Of a DNA stretch of 7,217 bases, positions 1-6,443 are shown piece by piece. The DNA comes from Desulfoprunum sp. (GTDB taxonomy: Bacteria > Desulfobacterota > Desulfobulbia > Desulfobulbales > Desulfocapsaceae). Under the pieces are notes generated by a model, which saw only the letters and a list, made by a program, of their open reading frames with translations, did no database searches and was not told the DNA's origin. Positions within the stretch are counted from its first letter, which is position 1; every line of letters begins with the position of its first letter. The stretch spans positions 1 through 7,217 of the forward strand of contig JAUYSF010000488.1 of NCBI GenBank assembly GCA_030696435.1, read 5' to 3'. The position numbers were made by a program, and so were the translations under genes.

Positions 1-348
1 CCAGGCCAGAAATTCGCTTTCCACCGCGACATGATCAGCTGGCTCCTCGGTCACCAGGCCATATTTCCGGTAGATATCGGCGACCTTGAGCGTCGTTTCG
101 CCCATCACCGAGCCCTCCAGGTACACTGAGCCGTAGGGTGCACAGGGCACCTCCGGCATGGCATTGATAAAGAGCCGGACATATTCATTTTCGAGGGCGA
201 TGGGGTCGATGTCCCGCATCTCGTTAAGTATAAGCCCAACCTCGGCCTCCGCCCCTTCCGGTACAGGAGTCGAGGCCCACTGGCCGTCAGGATAACTGAA
301 CAGCAGCGAAATAGCGTGCAGGCCGGGATGCAGGGCTGTTGTCGACAT
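1..348 (-). CDS. TorD/DmsD/NarJ-type molybdoenzyme maturation chaperone, partial (N-terminal 116 residues)
   Basis: The frame opens with ATG at 348 and stays open to the left edge, so 116 residues are visible and the C-terminus lies outside the window. An AAGGAG ribosome-binding site lies 8 bases upstream (362-357), inside the end of the NrfD-type gene. The start shares one base with that gene's stop (TGATG). The chain looks all-helical and cytoplasmic, with no signal or membrane segment. It shows the TorD-family pattern: ENEYVRLFINA (residues 53-63), then a Pro-Cys-Ala-Pro-Tyr segment (68-72), VYLEGSVMGET (75-85), VADIYRKYGL (89-98), and the DH-x-A-x-E-x-EF signature at 105-113. Chaperones of this family bind the Tat signal of one partner molybdoenzyme and hold it until cofactor insertion. 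As last of the visible operon genes, it most likely serves the catalytic subunit encoded at 2251-4788. The family call is firm; the exact subfamily is not. Confidence 0.87.
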   Translation of the reverse strand, partial: MSTTALHPGLHAISLLFSYPDGQWASTPVPEGAEAEVGLILNEMRDIDPIALENEYVRLFINAMPEVPCAPYGSVYLEGSVMGETTLKVADIYRKYGLVTEEPADHVAVESEFLAW

Positions 349-1577
349 CAGGGTTTCTCCTTGACCAGGATCGGCAACCGGTCGATCGCCAGCAAAATTA
401 GGAGCAGGGCATACGCCACGATACCGAGCAGGATCACCACCTCGACAGACGAAGGGATATAGCGGTACTGATCGATGAAGGTGCTCATTCCGGGGAAGAA
501 CCGGCCCGTGGCAATAGGCAGAGACCAGTCAGTGTGTGGCAGACCGAGCGGCGTCATGGTCATCGGGATATTGTTATAGGCCGCCGGCATGATCAGAAAA
601 CGGTGGACGAAGACTCCAGCGATGAGCAGGCCGGAACTGAAACTCAGACGCGGCATGGATCGCCGAACCGCCGGCTGCAGCAGCAACCAGGCGCCGATCA
701 GCGGTGCTGCCACCTCAAAGATATGGGCCCAGACAAAGTGCCCCCAGGCAATCTCCATAATCCGCTGGGTCTCGCCACTGCCGTACCAGGCATGGATGAC
801 CAGATCGTTCATCATCAAAAAGAGGTGGGTACAAACCGCCATGAAGATGATCAGACCGAGAAGTCGGAAGGCCTCTTGATATTCCTCGCCGGTGCCATAG
901 GCCAGGGCTCCGGCCAAGAGGACGACGGTGGTGCCGACGGCGATGGCGACCGAGACAAAGTCCGGGGCCATGGCCGGTGAATGCCACCAGTCCCGTGCCC
1001 CCTGGGTGGAGAAGATCCAGGCCGTGACCACATGGATGCCGATGGCAAAGAGCAGGGCCACCGGGGCCAGGCGTTTGGCCCATTTTTCAGAGAATTCCTG
1101 GACGTTGTCGACCTTGATCGAAAGCCAGGCCAATCGACCGGTCAGCTCGGGCAGCATCAGGATGTAGAGATAGGTTGCCGAGGCCAGGGCATAGAGATTG
1201 AGGACGATGACGTCCCAGACCAGCGGCGACATGAAGTTGGGGTGGAGGATCAGGTTAAGGAGGCGTTGCGGTTTACCGATGTCCGGCAGGACGATGAGCA
1301 TGGCCGCGGTGACATTGGCAAAGGCGGTGAGGGCCCCGAGCTTGGCCAGCGGTTTGAGTTTTTTTACCCCGAAGAGATAGATCGACGAGGTCAGTACCAG
1401 GCCGCCGGCGGCGTTGCCGACAAAGAAGGCCAGGCCCGAGATATAGAGCCCCCAGCTGTAGGAGTTCTGCATGTTGGTGAGGATCAGACCTTCCTGCAAC
1501 TGATAGATCCAGGTTGCGAAGGCAACAAGAATAACGCCGCCGCTGAGCCACATGCTCGATTTCATTTTGGCGTTCAT
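348..1577 (-). CDS. NrfD/PsrC-type quinone-interacting membrane subunit of the molybdoenzyme complex
   Basis: This 409-residue polytopic protein has roughly ten hydrophobic segments. The first (about 11-26) is followed by a Gly-rich helix (about 43-68), and the last lies near 377-400. A hallmark of the family is the loop PDIGKPQR (about 98-105) followed by HPNFMSPLVWD (112-122), which matches the D-x-G-x-P-x-R...P-N-x-x-S-x-x-x-W-D pattern of NrfD/PsrC/DmsC-like anchors. Such subunits bind quinone without heme and connect the pool to the attached iron-sulfur subunit. I place the start at ATG 1577 and not at the in-frame GTG at 1583. AAGGAGG (1591-1585) is 7 bases from the ATG but only 1 base from the GTG. 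The gene lies 2 bases after the stop of the iron-sulfur gene. No heme-ligand pattern typical of NarI-type cytochromes was recognised. The role is confident; whether quinol is oxidised or quinone reduced is unknown. Confidence 0.9.
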   Translation of the reverse strand: MNAKMKSSMWLSGGVILVAFATWIYQLQEGLILTNMQNSYSWGLYISGLAFFVGNAAGGLVLTSSIYLFGVKKLKPLAKLGALTAFANVTAAMLIVLPDIGKPQRLLNLILHPNFMSPLVWDVIVLNLYALASATYLYILMLPELTGRLAWLSIKVDNVQEFSEKWAKRLAPVALLFAIGIHVVTAWIFSTQGARDWWHSPAMAPDFVSVAIAVGTTVVLLAGALAYGTGEEYQEAFRLLGLIIFMAVCTHLFLMMNDLVIHAWYGSGETQRIMEIAWGHFVWAHIFEVAAPLIGAWLLLQPAVRRSMPRLSFSSGLLIAGVFVHRFLIMPAAYNNIPMTMTPLGLPHTDWSLPIATGRFFPGMSTFIDQYRYIPSSVEVVILLGIVAYALLLILLAIDRLPILVKEKP

Positions 1578-1579
1578 GA

Positions 1580-2254
1580 TCACACCTCCTTGGCCTTGGG
1601 CGGCAGATAGAAAACGGTGGGTTTGGTACCCTTTTCCGGCAACAGGGTGAAGGCGTTGCGCTGCTTGATCATCACGCTCACCTCGCTGTTCGGATCGTCG
1701 AGGTCACCGACGAAACGGGCCTTGCCGGGACAGCCACGCACACAGGCCGGCAGTTCGCCCTTATCGCGGTACTGGGCGCAGAAGGTGCACTTTTCGACGA
1801 TACCCTTGGGCCGCAACGGCATATAGACCAGACGGCCCTCGTGGCGATGGTCCTCTGGATAGCCGTAATGGTATTTTTCCTGATATTCCGAGCGCACATG
1901 CGCCTTTTCCGGGTCCTCCCAATTGAACTGGCGAACCCCGTAGGGACAGGCTGACATGCAGTAACGGCAGCCGATGCAGCGCTCGTAATCGATGAGCACC
2001 GCCCCGTCTTCGGCATGGTAGGTGGCTCCGACCGGGCAGACCTTTTCGCAGGGGGCGTTCTCGCAGTGCTGGCAGTGCACCGGCAGGAAAAACTCGACAC
2101 CCTTGGCCGGCGGCGTCAAATGCCGATGGCTGCCGGGAGTGAACACCCGGTTCCACCAGGTCTGCGGCGGCTGGGCGTTATGCTGTTTGCAGGCCACCAT
2201 GCAGGAGCGGCAGCCGATACATTTTTCCAAATCAATTACCATGCCCATCTTCAT
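1580..2254 (-). CDS. Four-cluster [4Fe-4S] electron-transfer subunit (DmsB/PsrB-type)
   Basis: This 224-residue soluble protein carries electrons between the molybdenum subunit and the membrane anchor. All sixteen cluster cysteines are visible in four groups: C12-C15-C18-C22; C61-C64-C69-C73 followed by Pro; C93-C96-C99-C103 followed by Pro; C156-C159-C171-C175 followed by Pro. This is the DmsB/PsrB/NrfC arrangement of four [4Fe-4S] clusters. NarH- and DdhB-type subunits usually have one cysteine replaced and a [3Fe-4S] cluster, and that is not the case here. The protein has no signal peptide of its own, so it probably crosses the membrane by hitch-hiking on the Tat signal of the catalytic subunit. 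ATG at 2254 is chosen because GAGGAGG (2269-2263) lies 8 bases upstream and the start overlaps the catalytic gene's stop as ATGA. An in-frame start at 2284 would add ten unconserved residues. Confidence 0.93.
   Translation of the reverse strand: MKMGMVIDLEKCIGCRSCMVACKQHNAQPPQTWWNRVFTPGSHRHLTPPAKGVEFFLPVHCQHCENAPCEKVCPVGATYHAEDGAVLIDYERCIGCRYCMSACPYGVRQFNWEDPEKAHVRSEYQEKYHYGYPEDHRHEGRLVYMPLRPKGIVEKCTFCAQYRDKGELPACVRGCPGKARFVGDLDDPNSEVSVMIKQRNAFTLLPEKGTKPTVFYLPPKAKEV
1585..1591 (-). promoter_or_regulatory. Ribosome-binding site deciding the start of the NrfD-type gene
   Basis: The minus strand reads AAGGAGG and then TGTGATC before ATG at 1577, an ideal 7-base spacing. The upstream GTG (1583) would leave only 1 base and is therefore unlikely as the start. 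Confidence 0.8.
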
Positions 2255-4788
2255 GCGTTCATCCTCCTCACGTCCACCAGACACTCATTCCACACCGTGG
2301 TCGGCGACCACATACCGGGGACGAAATAGATTTCATGCAACGGTTTGATCCAAGGGAAGGTCAACGAATTGTAGGACTCATCCCCGAGGTAGCGGGACCA
2401 CCAGCCCTCTTCAAAGATGACAGTGCTCGCGCTACAACCCGGATCGAGGATGGCATAGGCGCGGGTCTTGCCGCGGTCATTGAAGATCTGCACCAGATCG
2501 CCATTGACAATACCCCGTTCCCCGGCATCGCCAGGGTTTAAAAAGACCTTGGCCTTGTTGTCCTGCAGTTCGAGGAGGATCGTGTTGTTGGAGTGGGTGG
2601 AATGAACACGGTAGAGAGAATTCTTGGTGACAAAGCGCAGTCGATACTTCTCTCTGACCGCCGGGTTGACCTTGTACTCGGTCTCGAGATAGGTTTCCTT
2701 GTGCACCGGCAACTGCTCGCCCTCGGAGAGAAACAGATCCTCGTCCTTGTAGAATTCGATCCGGCCGCTGCGCAGGAATTGACCGGTGGCCTTGATCGGC
2801 GCCGGATAGCTCGGCGGCGGGAAGGGTTTGCGGTGCTGGACCTGTTCATAGAAGGGGATCTGGCGGTTATCCGGTGCCGGTGAATGCAGTCGTACCGGGC
2901 CTTTCTGCAGCATCTCAAGGGTTATGCCGGCTGTTTCCGGGCCACCGGTTGCGAGAAGCAATTCAATGACCTTTAGGGCGGCTGCGTTCTCATCAAGTTC
3001 CGGGAAAAAATGCTTTTCATAGTCCGGATTGAGCCGCTTGGCCAGTTCGCGGAAGATCCACAACTCTGATTTACTCTCGAACAACGGTTTGATGGCCGGC
3101 TGCTGCAACTGCAGATAGGGATGGAGGATGGTGGCGGTCAGGTCATGTTTTTCGTACCAGGAAGGGGCAGGCAGCACCACATCGGACCACATGCAGCTGG
3201 TGGACATCTGGAAATCGCAGGTCAGGATGAATTCCAGCTCACCGGAAGTCGCCCGCTCCTTGAGGCGGTTGCTCATATTATGCTGGTCAAAGGGATTGCC
3301 CCAGCCACCGACCATCGCCTTGATACCGTTTTTTGGGTAGCGGGGCCCCTTGCCCTGGAGAAAATGGAGATAGGGCACCCAGTTAAGCTTGCCGCCCTCG
3401 GGAAACCACCAGCTTTTGAGGTTGAAGCGGATGCGGTATTGGCCGGCGTAGGTCGAGATACCGGCACCGCTCTTGCCGATACTGCCGAGAAGGACCGGCA
3501 GTAAGGAGAGGGCCCGACCCTTGAGATCGCCGTTGTACCACTGGTAGTTACTGGCCCCATAGATGACATGCAAAGGCGTGTTGGCGGCGGCGTCAACCGC
3601 CACCCGCTCGATCTGGGCCGGGTCGAGTCCGGTTATGGTCGCCACCGTCTTCAGATCATAGGCGACCAGGGTTTTCCTGAGAGCGGAAAAGACCGTCTCG
3701 ACCTTGATGGACTGGCCATCCGCCAGGGTGACCGCAAATTCACCCTCAAGCTCAGCATGGGTCGATGCCAGGTTTTCCGGATCGAGGATACGAAAAGCAT
3801 CGCCACTGCGGACTACGAAGAGCCTGCGGTAGTCCGGAATGGTGCGGGTCGTCACCTCTGCCGCCAGCGCGGGCAGATCACCTGCCAAGAGCCGCTTGCC
3901 GGTATCCTGCCGCACAAGAATCGGGAAATCGCTGAAATCCTGGAGGAATTCCGCATCGTAGAGCTTGCGATCAATGATGATTTTGGCCATGCCCAAGCCC
4001 AGCGCGGCATCGGTATCGGCCTTGATCGGCAGCCACTCGTCGGCCTTGGCGGCCGTGCTGCAGAAGTCGGGGTCGACCACCACTACCCGGCCCCTTCTTT
4101 TCGCCTCAATCAGGTGATGGGCATCGGGCAGCCGGGTCTGGATGACGTTGGAGCCGAAGATCATGGTGGTACGGGCGTTGACCCATTCCAGCGATTCCAG
4201 TTCTTCGCTCTGCACTCCGAAGGTCATCGGCCAGAACATCGGCAGATCGCCGTTCTGGTCATAGCCGTGATGCATGGTCCAGTGGGCCAGACCGGCCAGG
4301 GCCACCATCGCCCCTTTCTGGACATAGCCGGTGCCGGGGACCTGGATAGTCGTGGCAATCGCCTCCGGACCGTATTTGCCGCTGATTTCTTTGAGCTTGC
4401 CGGCGGCATAGTCGAGGGCCTCGTCCCAGCTCGCCCGGCGAAACTGGCCGCTGCCGCGAGGGCCGGTGCGGATGAGCGGGTACTTCAGCCGATCCTTGCC
4501 GTAGATCAGGTCCATCATCGACAGGCCGCGCAGACAGCCGCGGGGATTATAGGAATCCTCGGGATAGTCGGCCGCCTGGATCAGGGTGCTGATCCGGCCC
4601 TTGGTGACCCGGGCCTTGAAACCGCAGGCCCCGGTACAGTTCGGTGAGCAGGTCGAACGCACCAGAGCGTCAACCTCCGCCGCGTAGGCCTCAGAATCAT
4701 CCGAAAAATGGAAAAATTTCAAACCCATGGCCAGGGCGCAACCGGTGCCGACAGCCCCCCGCAAAAAATCCCGTCTGTCAATGTGCAT
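2251..4788 (-). CDS. Tat-exported Mo-bisMGD oxidoreductase catalytic subunit, type II DMSO-reductase family (Asp-ligated), substrate unknown
   Basis: This 845-residue protein is the first gene of the operon, with AAGGAG (4803-4798) 9 bases before its ATG. It opens with a twin-arginine signal (RRDFLRG, residues 5-11), a hydrophobic stretch (about 12-27) and a likely cleavage site near AYA (34-36), so it should work in the periplasm. An N-terminal cluster motif follows: C47-x3-C51-x3-C55-x29-C85. Next come NPRGC-type and RLKYP (100-104) motifs. GDLPMFWP (180-187) aligns by eye with the NarG segment carrying the aspartate Mo ligand, making D181 the candidate ligand; no Cys, Ser or Sec is seen there. 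GSNVIQTRLPDAH (212-224) is the cofactor-binding motif typical of the NarG/SerA/DdhA/EbdA group. The molydopterin-binding C-terminal domain covers about 700-845. It is shorter than known type II enzymes (about 900-1250 residues). Candidate substrates are oxyanions (nitrate, selenate, chlorate, sulfur oxyanions) or a small reductant; the sequence alone does not decide. Confidence 0.92.
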   Translation of the reverse strand: MHIDRRDFLRGAVGTGCALAMGLKFFHFSDDSEAYAAEVDALVRSTCSPNCTGACGFKARVTKGRISTLIQAADYPEDSYNPRGCLRGLSMMDLIYGKDRLKYPLIRTGPRGSGQFRRASWDEALDYAAGKLKEISGKYGPEAIATTIQVPGTGYVQKGAMVALAGLAHWTMHHGYDQNGDLPMFWPMTFGVQSEELESLEWVNARTTMIFGSNVIQTRLPDAHHLIEAKRRGRVVVVDPDFCSTAAKADEWLPIKADTDAALGLGMAKIIIDRKLYDAEFLQDFSDFPILVRQDTGKRLLAGDLPALAAEVTTRTIPDYRRLFVVRSGDAFRILDPENLASTHAELEGEFAVTLADGQSIKVETVFSALRKTLVAYDLKTVATITGLDPAQIERVAVDAAANTPLHVIYGASNYQWYNGDLKGRALSLLPVLLGSIGKSGAGISTYAGQYRIRFNLKSWWFPEGGKLNWVPYLHFLQGKGPRYPKNGIKAMVGGWGNPFDQHNMSNRLKERATSGELEFILTCDFQMSTSCMWSDVVLPAPSWYEKHDLTATILHPYLQLQQPAIKPLFESKSELWIFRELAKRLNPDYEKHFFPELDENAAALKVIELLLATGGPETAGITLEMLQKGPVRLHSPAPDNRQIPFYEQVQHRKPFPPPSYPAPIKATGQFLRSGRIEFYKDEDLFLSEGEQLPVHKETYLETEYKVNPAVREKYRLRFVTKNSLYRVHSTHSNNTILLELQDNKAKVFLNPGDAGERGIVNGDLVQIFNDRGKTRAYAILDPGCSASTVIFEEGWWSRYLGDESYNSLTFPWIKPLHEIYFVPGMWSPTTVWNECLVDVRRMNA
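2263..2269 (-). promoter_or_regulatory. Ribosome-binding site deciding the start of the iron-sulfur subunit
   Basis: The minus strand reads GAGGAGG inside the last codons of the catalytic gene, 8 bases before ATG 2254. It supports translational coupling through the ATGA overlap and the shorter 224-residue product. Confidence 0.8.
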
Positions 4789-4852
4789 GGTGATCTACTC
4801 CTTAATCAACAATAGACCTGATGTTACTTAGAAGTTCGTTGGCATTGGATTC

Positions 4853-5011
4853 ATCGGTATCGAAATCGCCATCGCTATCGAATCCTTGCTGTTTCAGGCA
4901 TTTTCATCTTGCCTGGAACTTTCGCTTGGAATTTTTTCCGAAGGCTAGAGTTTTTCCCCTCCGCCGTCTCTCGTTGCAGTGAGCGACTTCGATCCCGATT
5001 TCGATTTCGAT
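4853..5011. repeat. Inverted pair of ATCGNN hexamer tracts
   Basis: Positions 4853-4882 are five perfect ATCGNN units (GT, AA, CC, CT, AA in the variable places). Positions 4988-5011 are four NNCGAT units (TT, CC, TT, TT), the reverse complement of the same hexamer. The arms can pair imperfectly over about 24 bases and enclose about 105 bases. The right arm also folds locally: ATTTCGA (5004-5010) pairs with TCGAAAT (5018-5024) across a 7-base loop. Nothing identifies it as a known mobile element, and no target-site duplication was seen. Confidence 0.6.
4891..4919. repeat. 10-bp stem hairpin between the hexamer tracts
   Basis: GTTTCAGGCA (4891-4900) can pair with TGCCTGGAAC (4910-4919), with one G-U pair and a 9-base loop. 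No uridine run follows directly on either strand, although T6 lies at 4932-4937, so an intrinsic terminator is unlikely. It may be part of the surrounding repeat element. Confidence 0.45.
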
Positions 5012-5139
5012 TATTCGTCGAAATTGGGGGCTGCAACCGGCAGCGACAAAGCCATGCCCATTGCCTTGTCGGCAGTGAGCATTCTGCTGTATCAGTAGGA
5101 CCTCTATGTATGTTCTACTTGATATCATCTGCGTATCAA

Positions 5140-5153
5140 TTGACCTAAGTCAA
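5140..5153 (+). promoter_or_regulatory. FNR/DNR-type (CRP-FNR family) binding site upstream of the CBS-HPP operon
   Basis: TTGACCTAAGTCAA is a perfect five-base inverted repeat with a four-base spacer. It differs from the FNR consensus TTGAT-N4-ATCAA only by the symmetric T-to-C change seen in many DNR/ANR-type sites. Its centre (5146.5) is 41.5 bases before the start predicted from the -10-like element at 5176-5181, the standard class II activator position. Two other short palindromes adjoin or overlap it: TGATATCA (5120-5127) and TCAATTGA (5136-5143). The regulator itself is not in the window. Anaerobic or nitrogen-oxide control is therefore inferred from the site alone. Confidence 0.62.
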
Positions 5154-5172
5154 ACCAAAACACGATTTTTTC

Positions 5173-5188
5173 TGTTTCAATGGGATTA
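5173..5188 (+). promoter_or_regulatory. Candidate activator-dependent promoter (-10 region) of the CBS-HPP operon
   Basis: TGTTTCAAT contains an extended -10 pattern: TG, one base, then TTCAAT at 5176-5181, four of six matches to TATAAT. The start would be near A5188, giving a leader of about 39 bases to the CBS gene. No good -35 exists, as expected where an FNR-type protein sits at -41.5. ATTAAT (5185-5190) is an alternative. Confidence 0.4.
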
Positions 5189-5192
5189 ATCC
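5183..5192. promoter_or_regulatory. Perfect 10-bp palindrome at the predicted transcription start
   Basis: GGATTAATCC is self-complementary and covers the predicted start near 5188. A repressor bound there would block initiation, but no matching regulator is known to me and a palindrome this short can occur by chance. Confidence 0.3.
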
Positions 5193-5226
5193 GCATTTTT
5201 GCCAGGAATCCACAGGAGAGAGGCCA

Positions 5227-5832
5227 ATGAGTGAAGCAAACGACAGGTTCTGCAGTCCGATAGATATTTCCGAGTTGGATATCCTGGCGGCGATGAAGGA
5301 TATCCAGGGCTATATCGATATCAGCCCCGGCGACTTCAAGGAGGTCTTTCAGGTGGCCTACAGCCATGCCGTGCACAGGCTCATGGATGCCCGAAAGGCC
5401 GGCGATATCATGACCAGACCGGTCCACTGTGTCGAACTGGGGATGGATCTGGTGCAAACCGCCACGTTTTTGGCAGACAAGGGGATTACCGGGGCGCCGG
5501 TCGTTGATGCCGACGGCAGGATTGCAGGCGTTGTGTCCGAGAAGGATTTTCTCGCCAGGATGGGGATCGGCACAAGCCACTCCTTCATGCAGATCATCGC
5601 CCACTGCCTGCATAACAAAGGCTGTATGGCGACCGTCCTGCGCAATCATGCCATTCAGGAAATCATGACCACGCCGGCCATAACCGCCGGGCCGGAGATC
5701 ACCATCGGGGCGATTTCGGCACTGTTCATCGACCGGCAGATCAACCGTCTGCCCATTGTCGATACGGACGGCAGGCCTGTCGGCATCGTCACCCGCACGG
5801 ATCTCGTGCAATCTTACTGTATCACCCGCTAG
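5227..5832 (+). CDS. Tandem CBS-domain protein paired with an HPP membrane protein
   Basis: This 201-residue cytoplasmic protein has no membrane segment. Residues about 10-56 form a helical N-terminal region (ELDILAAMKDIQGYIDI and onward) that I associate with CBS proteins accompanying HPP proteins. CBS domain 1 covers about 58-114 (AGDIMTRPVHCVE to SEKDFLARMG). CBS domain 2 covers about 142-199 (IQEIMTTPAITAG to TRTDLVQSY). Both carry the ribose-contact pattern of adenosyl-binding Bateman modules: S104-x-x-D107 and T189-x-x-D192. It probably senses ATP/AMP or a related nucleotide and gates the partner encoded just downstream. AGGAGAGAGG (5214-5223) is a strong ribosome-binding site, and the HPP gene follows after 12 bases. 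The FNR-type site upstream suggests induction without oxygen or with nitrogen oxides. The domain call is secure; ligand and target are inferred. Confidence 0.88.
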   Translation: MSEANDRFCSPIDISELDILAAMKDIQGYIDISPGDFKEVFQVAYSHAVHRLMDARKAGDIMTRPVHCVELGMDLVQTATFLADKGITGAPVVDADGRIAGVVSEKDFLARMGIGTSHSFMQIIAHCLHNKGCMATVLRNHAIQEIMTTPAITAGPEITIGAISALFIDRQINRLPIVDTDGRPVGIVTRTDLVQSYCITR

Positions 5833-5844
5833 AGGCCGACTGCT

Positions 5845-6381
5845 ATGATATCCTTTGAAAAAATGCGAGGCAACGGCCAGAGCCCACCACGGGTCAGCCT
5901 GGTTGAGGTCTTCTGGTCATGGGTCGGCAGCTTCGTGGGCATCGCCGCAGTCGCCTTGATGCAGTACAAACTCGTGGATCAGACCGGGCTGCTCATGCTC
6001 ATCGGCTCGTTCGGCGCCTCAGCCGTGCTTATCTATGGGGCCATCCGCAGCCCTCTGGCCCAGCCGAGGAACCTGCTCGGCGGTCATATCCTCTCCGCCT
6101 TCATCGGGGTGACCGCCTTCCAGTGGCTGGGAGGCCAACCGTGGCTGGCGGCCGCGGTGGCCGTCTCCACCTCGATTGCCCTGATGCATCTCACCAAGAC
6201 CCTGCATCCGCCGGGAGGCGCCACGGCCCTGATCGCGGTGATCGGCGGCGACAGCGTGCACCATCTCGGCTATCTCTACGTCGTCATGCCCGCCGCCTCG
6301 GGTGCGGCTGTGATGCTCATTGTCGCCCTGATCGTCAACAATATCCCCAAGACCCGCAAGTACCCTGAATTCTGGCTGTAG
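5845..6381 (+). CDS. HPP-family integral membrane protein (possible nitrite or small-anion transporter)
   Basis: This 178-residue protein has about four membrane segments (near 22-42, 47-66, 98-118 and 143-165). The family's conserved blocks are all present: IGSFGASAVLIYGA (53-66), SPLAQPRNLLGGH (69-81), the name-giving HPPGGATALIAVIGG (121-135), and NNIPKTRKYPEFW (165-177). In plants and cyanobacteria HPP proteins have been implicated in nitrite transport; in anaerobes the substrate is not established to my knowledge. In some species HPP and CBS domains are fused into one chain, whereas here the CBS part is a separate upstream gene. The start at ATG 5845 is supported by AGAGG (5831-5835), which overlaps the CBS stop codon, with 9-base spacing, so translation may be coupled. 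Full length for the single-domain form. Confidence 0.9.
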   Translation: MISFEKMRGNGQSPPRVSLVEVFWSWVGSFVGIAAVALMQYKLVDQTGLLMLIGSFGASAVLIYGAIRSPLAQPRNLLGGHILSAFIGVTAFQWLGGQPWLAAAVAVSTSIALMHLTKTLHPPGGATALIAVIGGDSVHHLGYLYVVMPAASGAAVMLIVALIVNNIPKTRKYPEFWL

Positions 6382-6443
6382 GAGAACACCGCGAACTTCC
6401 ACCGACACGCTGACAAGAGCAAAAACATCCTTACATTGTGCTT

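Larger units (their letters stand above)
4789..5226. other. Divergent intergenic region between the molybdoenzyme operon and the CBS-HPP operon
   Basis: These 438 bases hold no convincing gene; short open frames here lack ribosome-binding sites and family features. The left end carries the ribosome-binding site of the molybdoenzyme operon. From about 4853 to 5025 the DNA is repetitive and hairpin-forming, with hexamer tracts in inverted orientation. From about 5119 the base composition becomes AT-rich and contains an FNR-type palindrome and a promoter-like element reading right. A promoter for the leftward operon must lie here, but I cannot pinpoint one. Confidence 0.7.

Noticed and set aside
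981..1610. Open frame of 209 codons on the plus strand, rich in charged residues
   Set aside because: Antisense shadow of the NrfD-type gene; low-complexity charged composition and no recognisable domain.
3568..4647. Long open frame of 359 codons on the plus strand
   Set aside because: It lies entirely antisense to the catalytic molybdoenzyme gene, shows no family motifs, and is explained by the GC-rich codon use of the real gene.
2251..4788. Formate dehydrogenase or true respiratory nitrate reductase NarG as identity of the catalytic subunit
   Set aside because: No Cys/Sec at the Mo-ligand position as in formate dehydrogenases. Compared with NarG it is about 400 residues shorter, has Cys instead of His as first cluster ligand, carries a Tat signal, and its operon lacks narI.
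4904..5148. Short open frames on both strands of the intergenic region (74 and 79 codons)
   Set aside because: Their Arg/Phe- or Ile/Glu-alternating sequences come from translating the CGATTT hexamer tract; no ribosome-binding sites and no family similarity recognised.
5125..5811. Open frame of 228 codons on the minus strand
   Set aside because: Antisense to the well-supported CBS gene, with no domain of its own.
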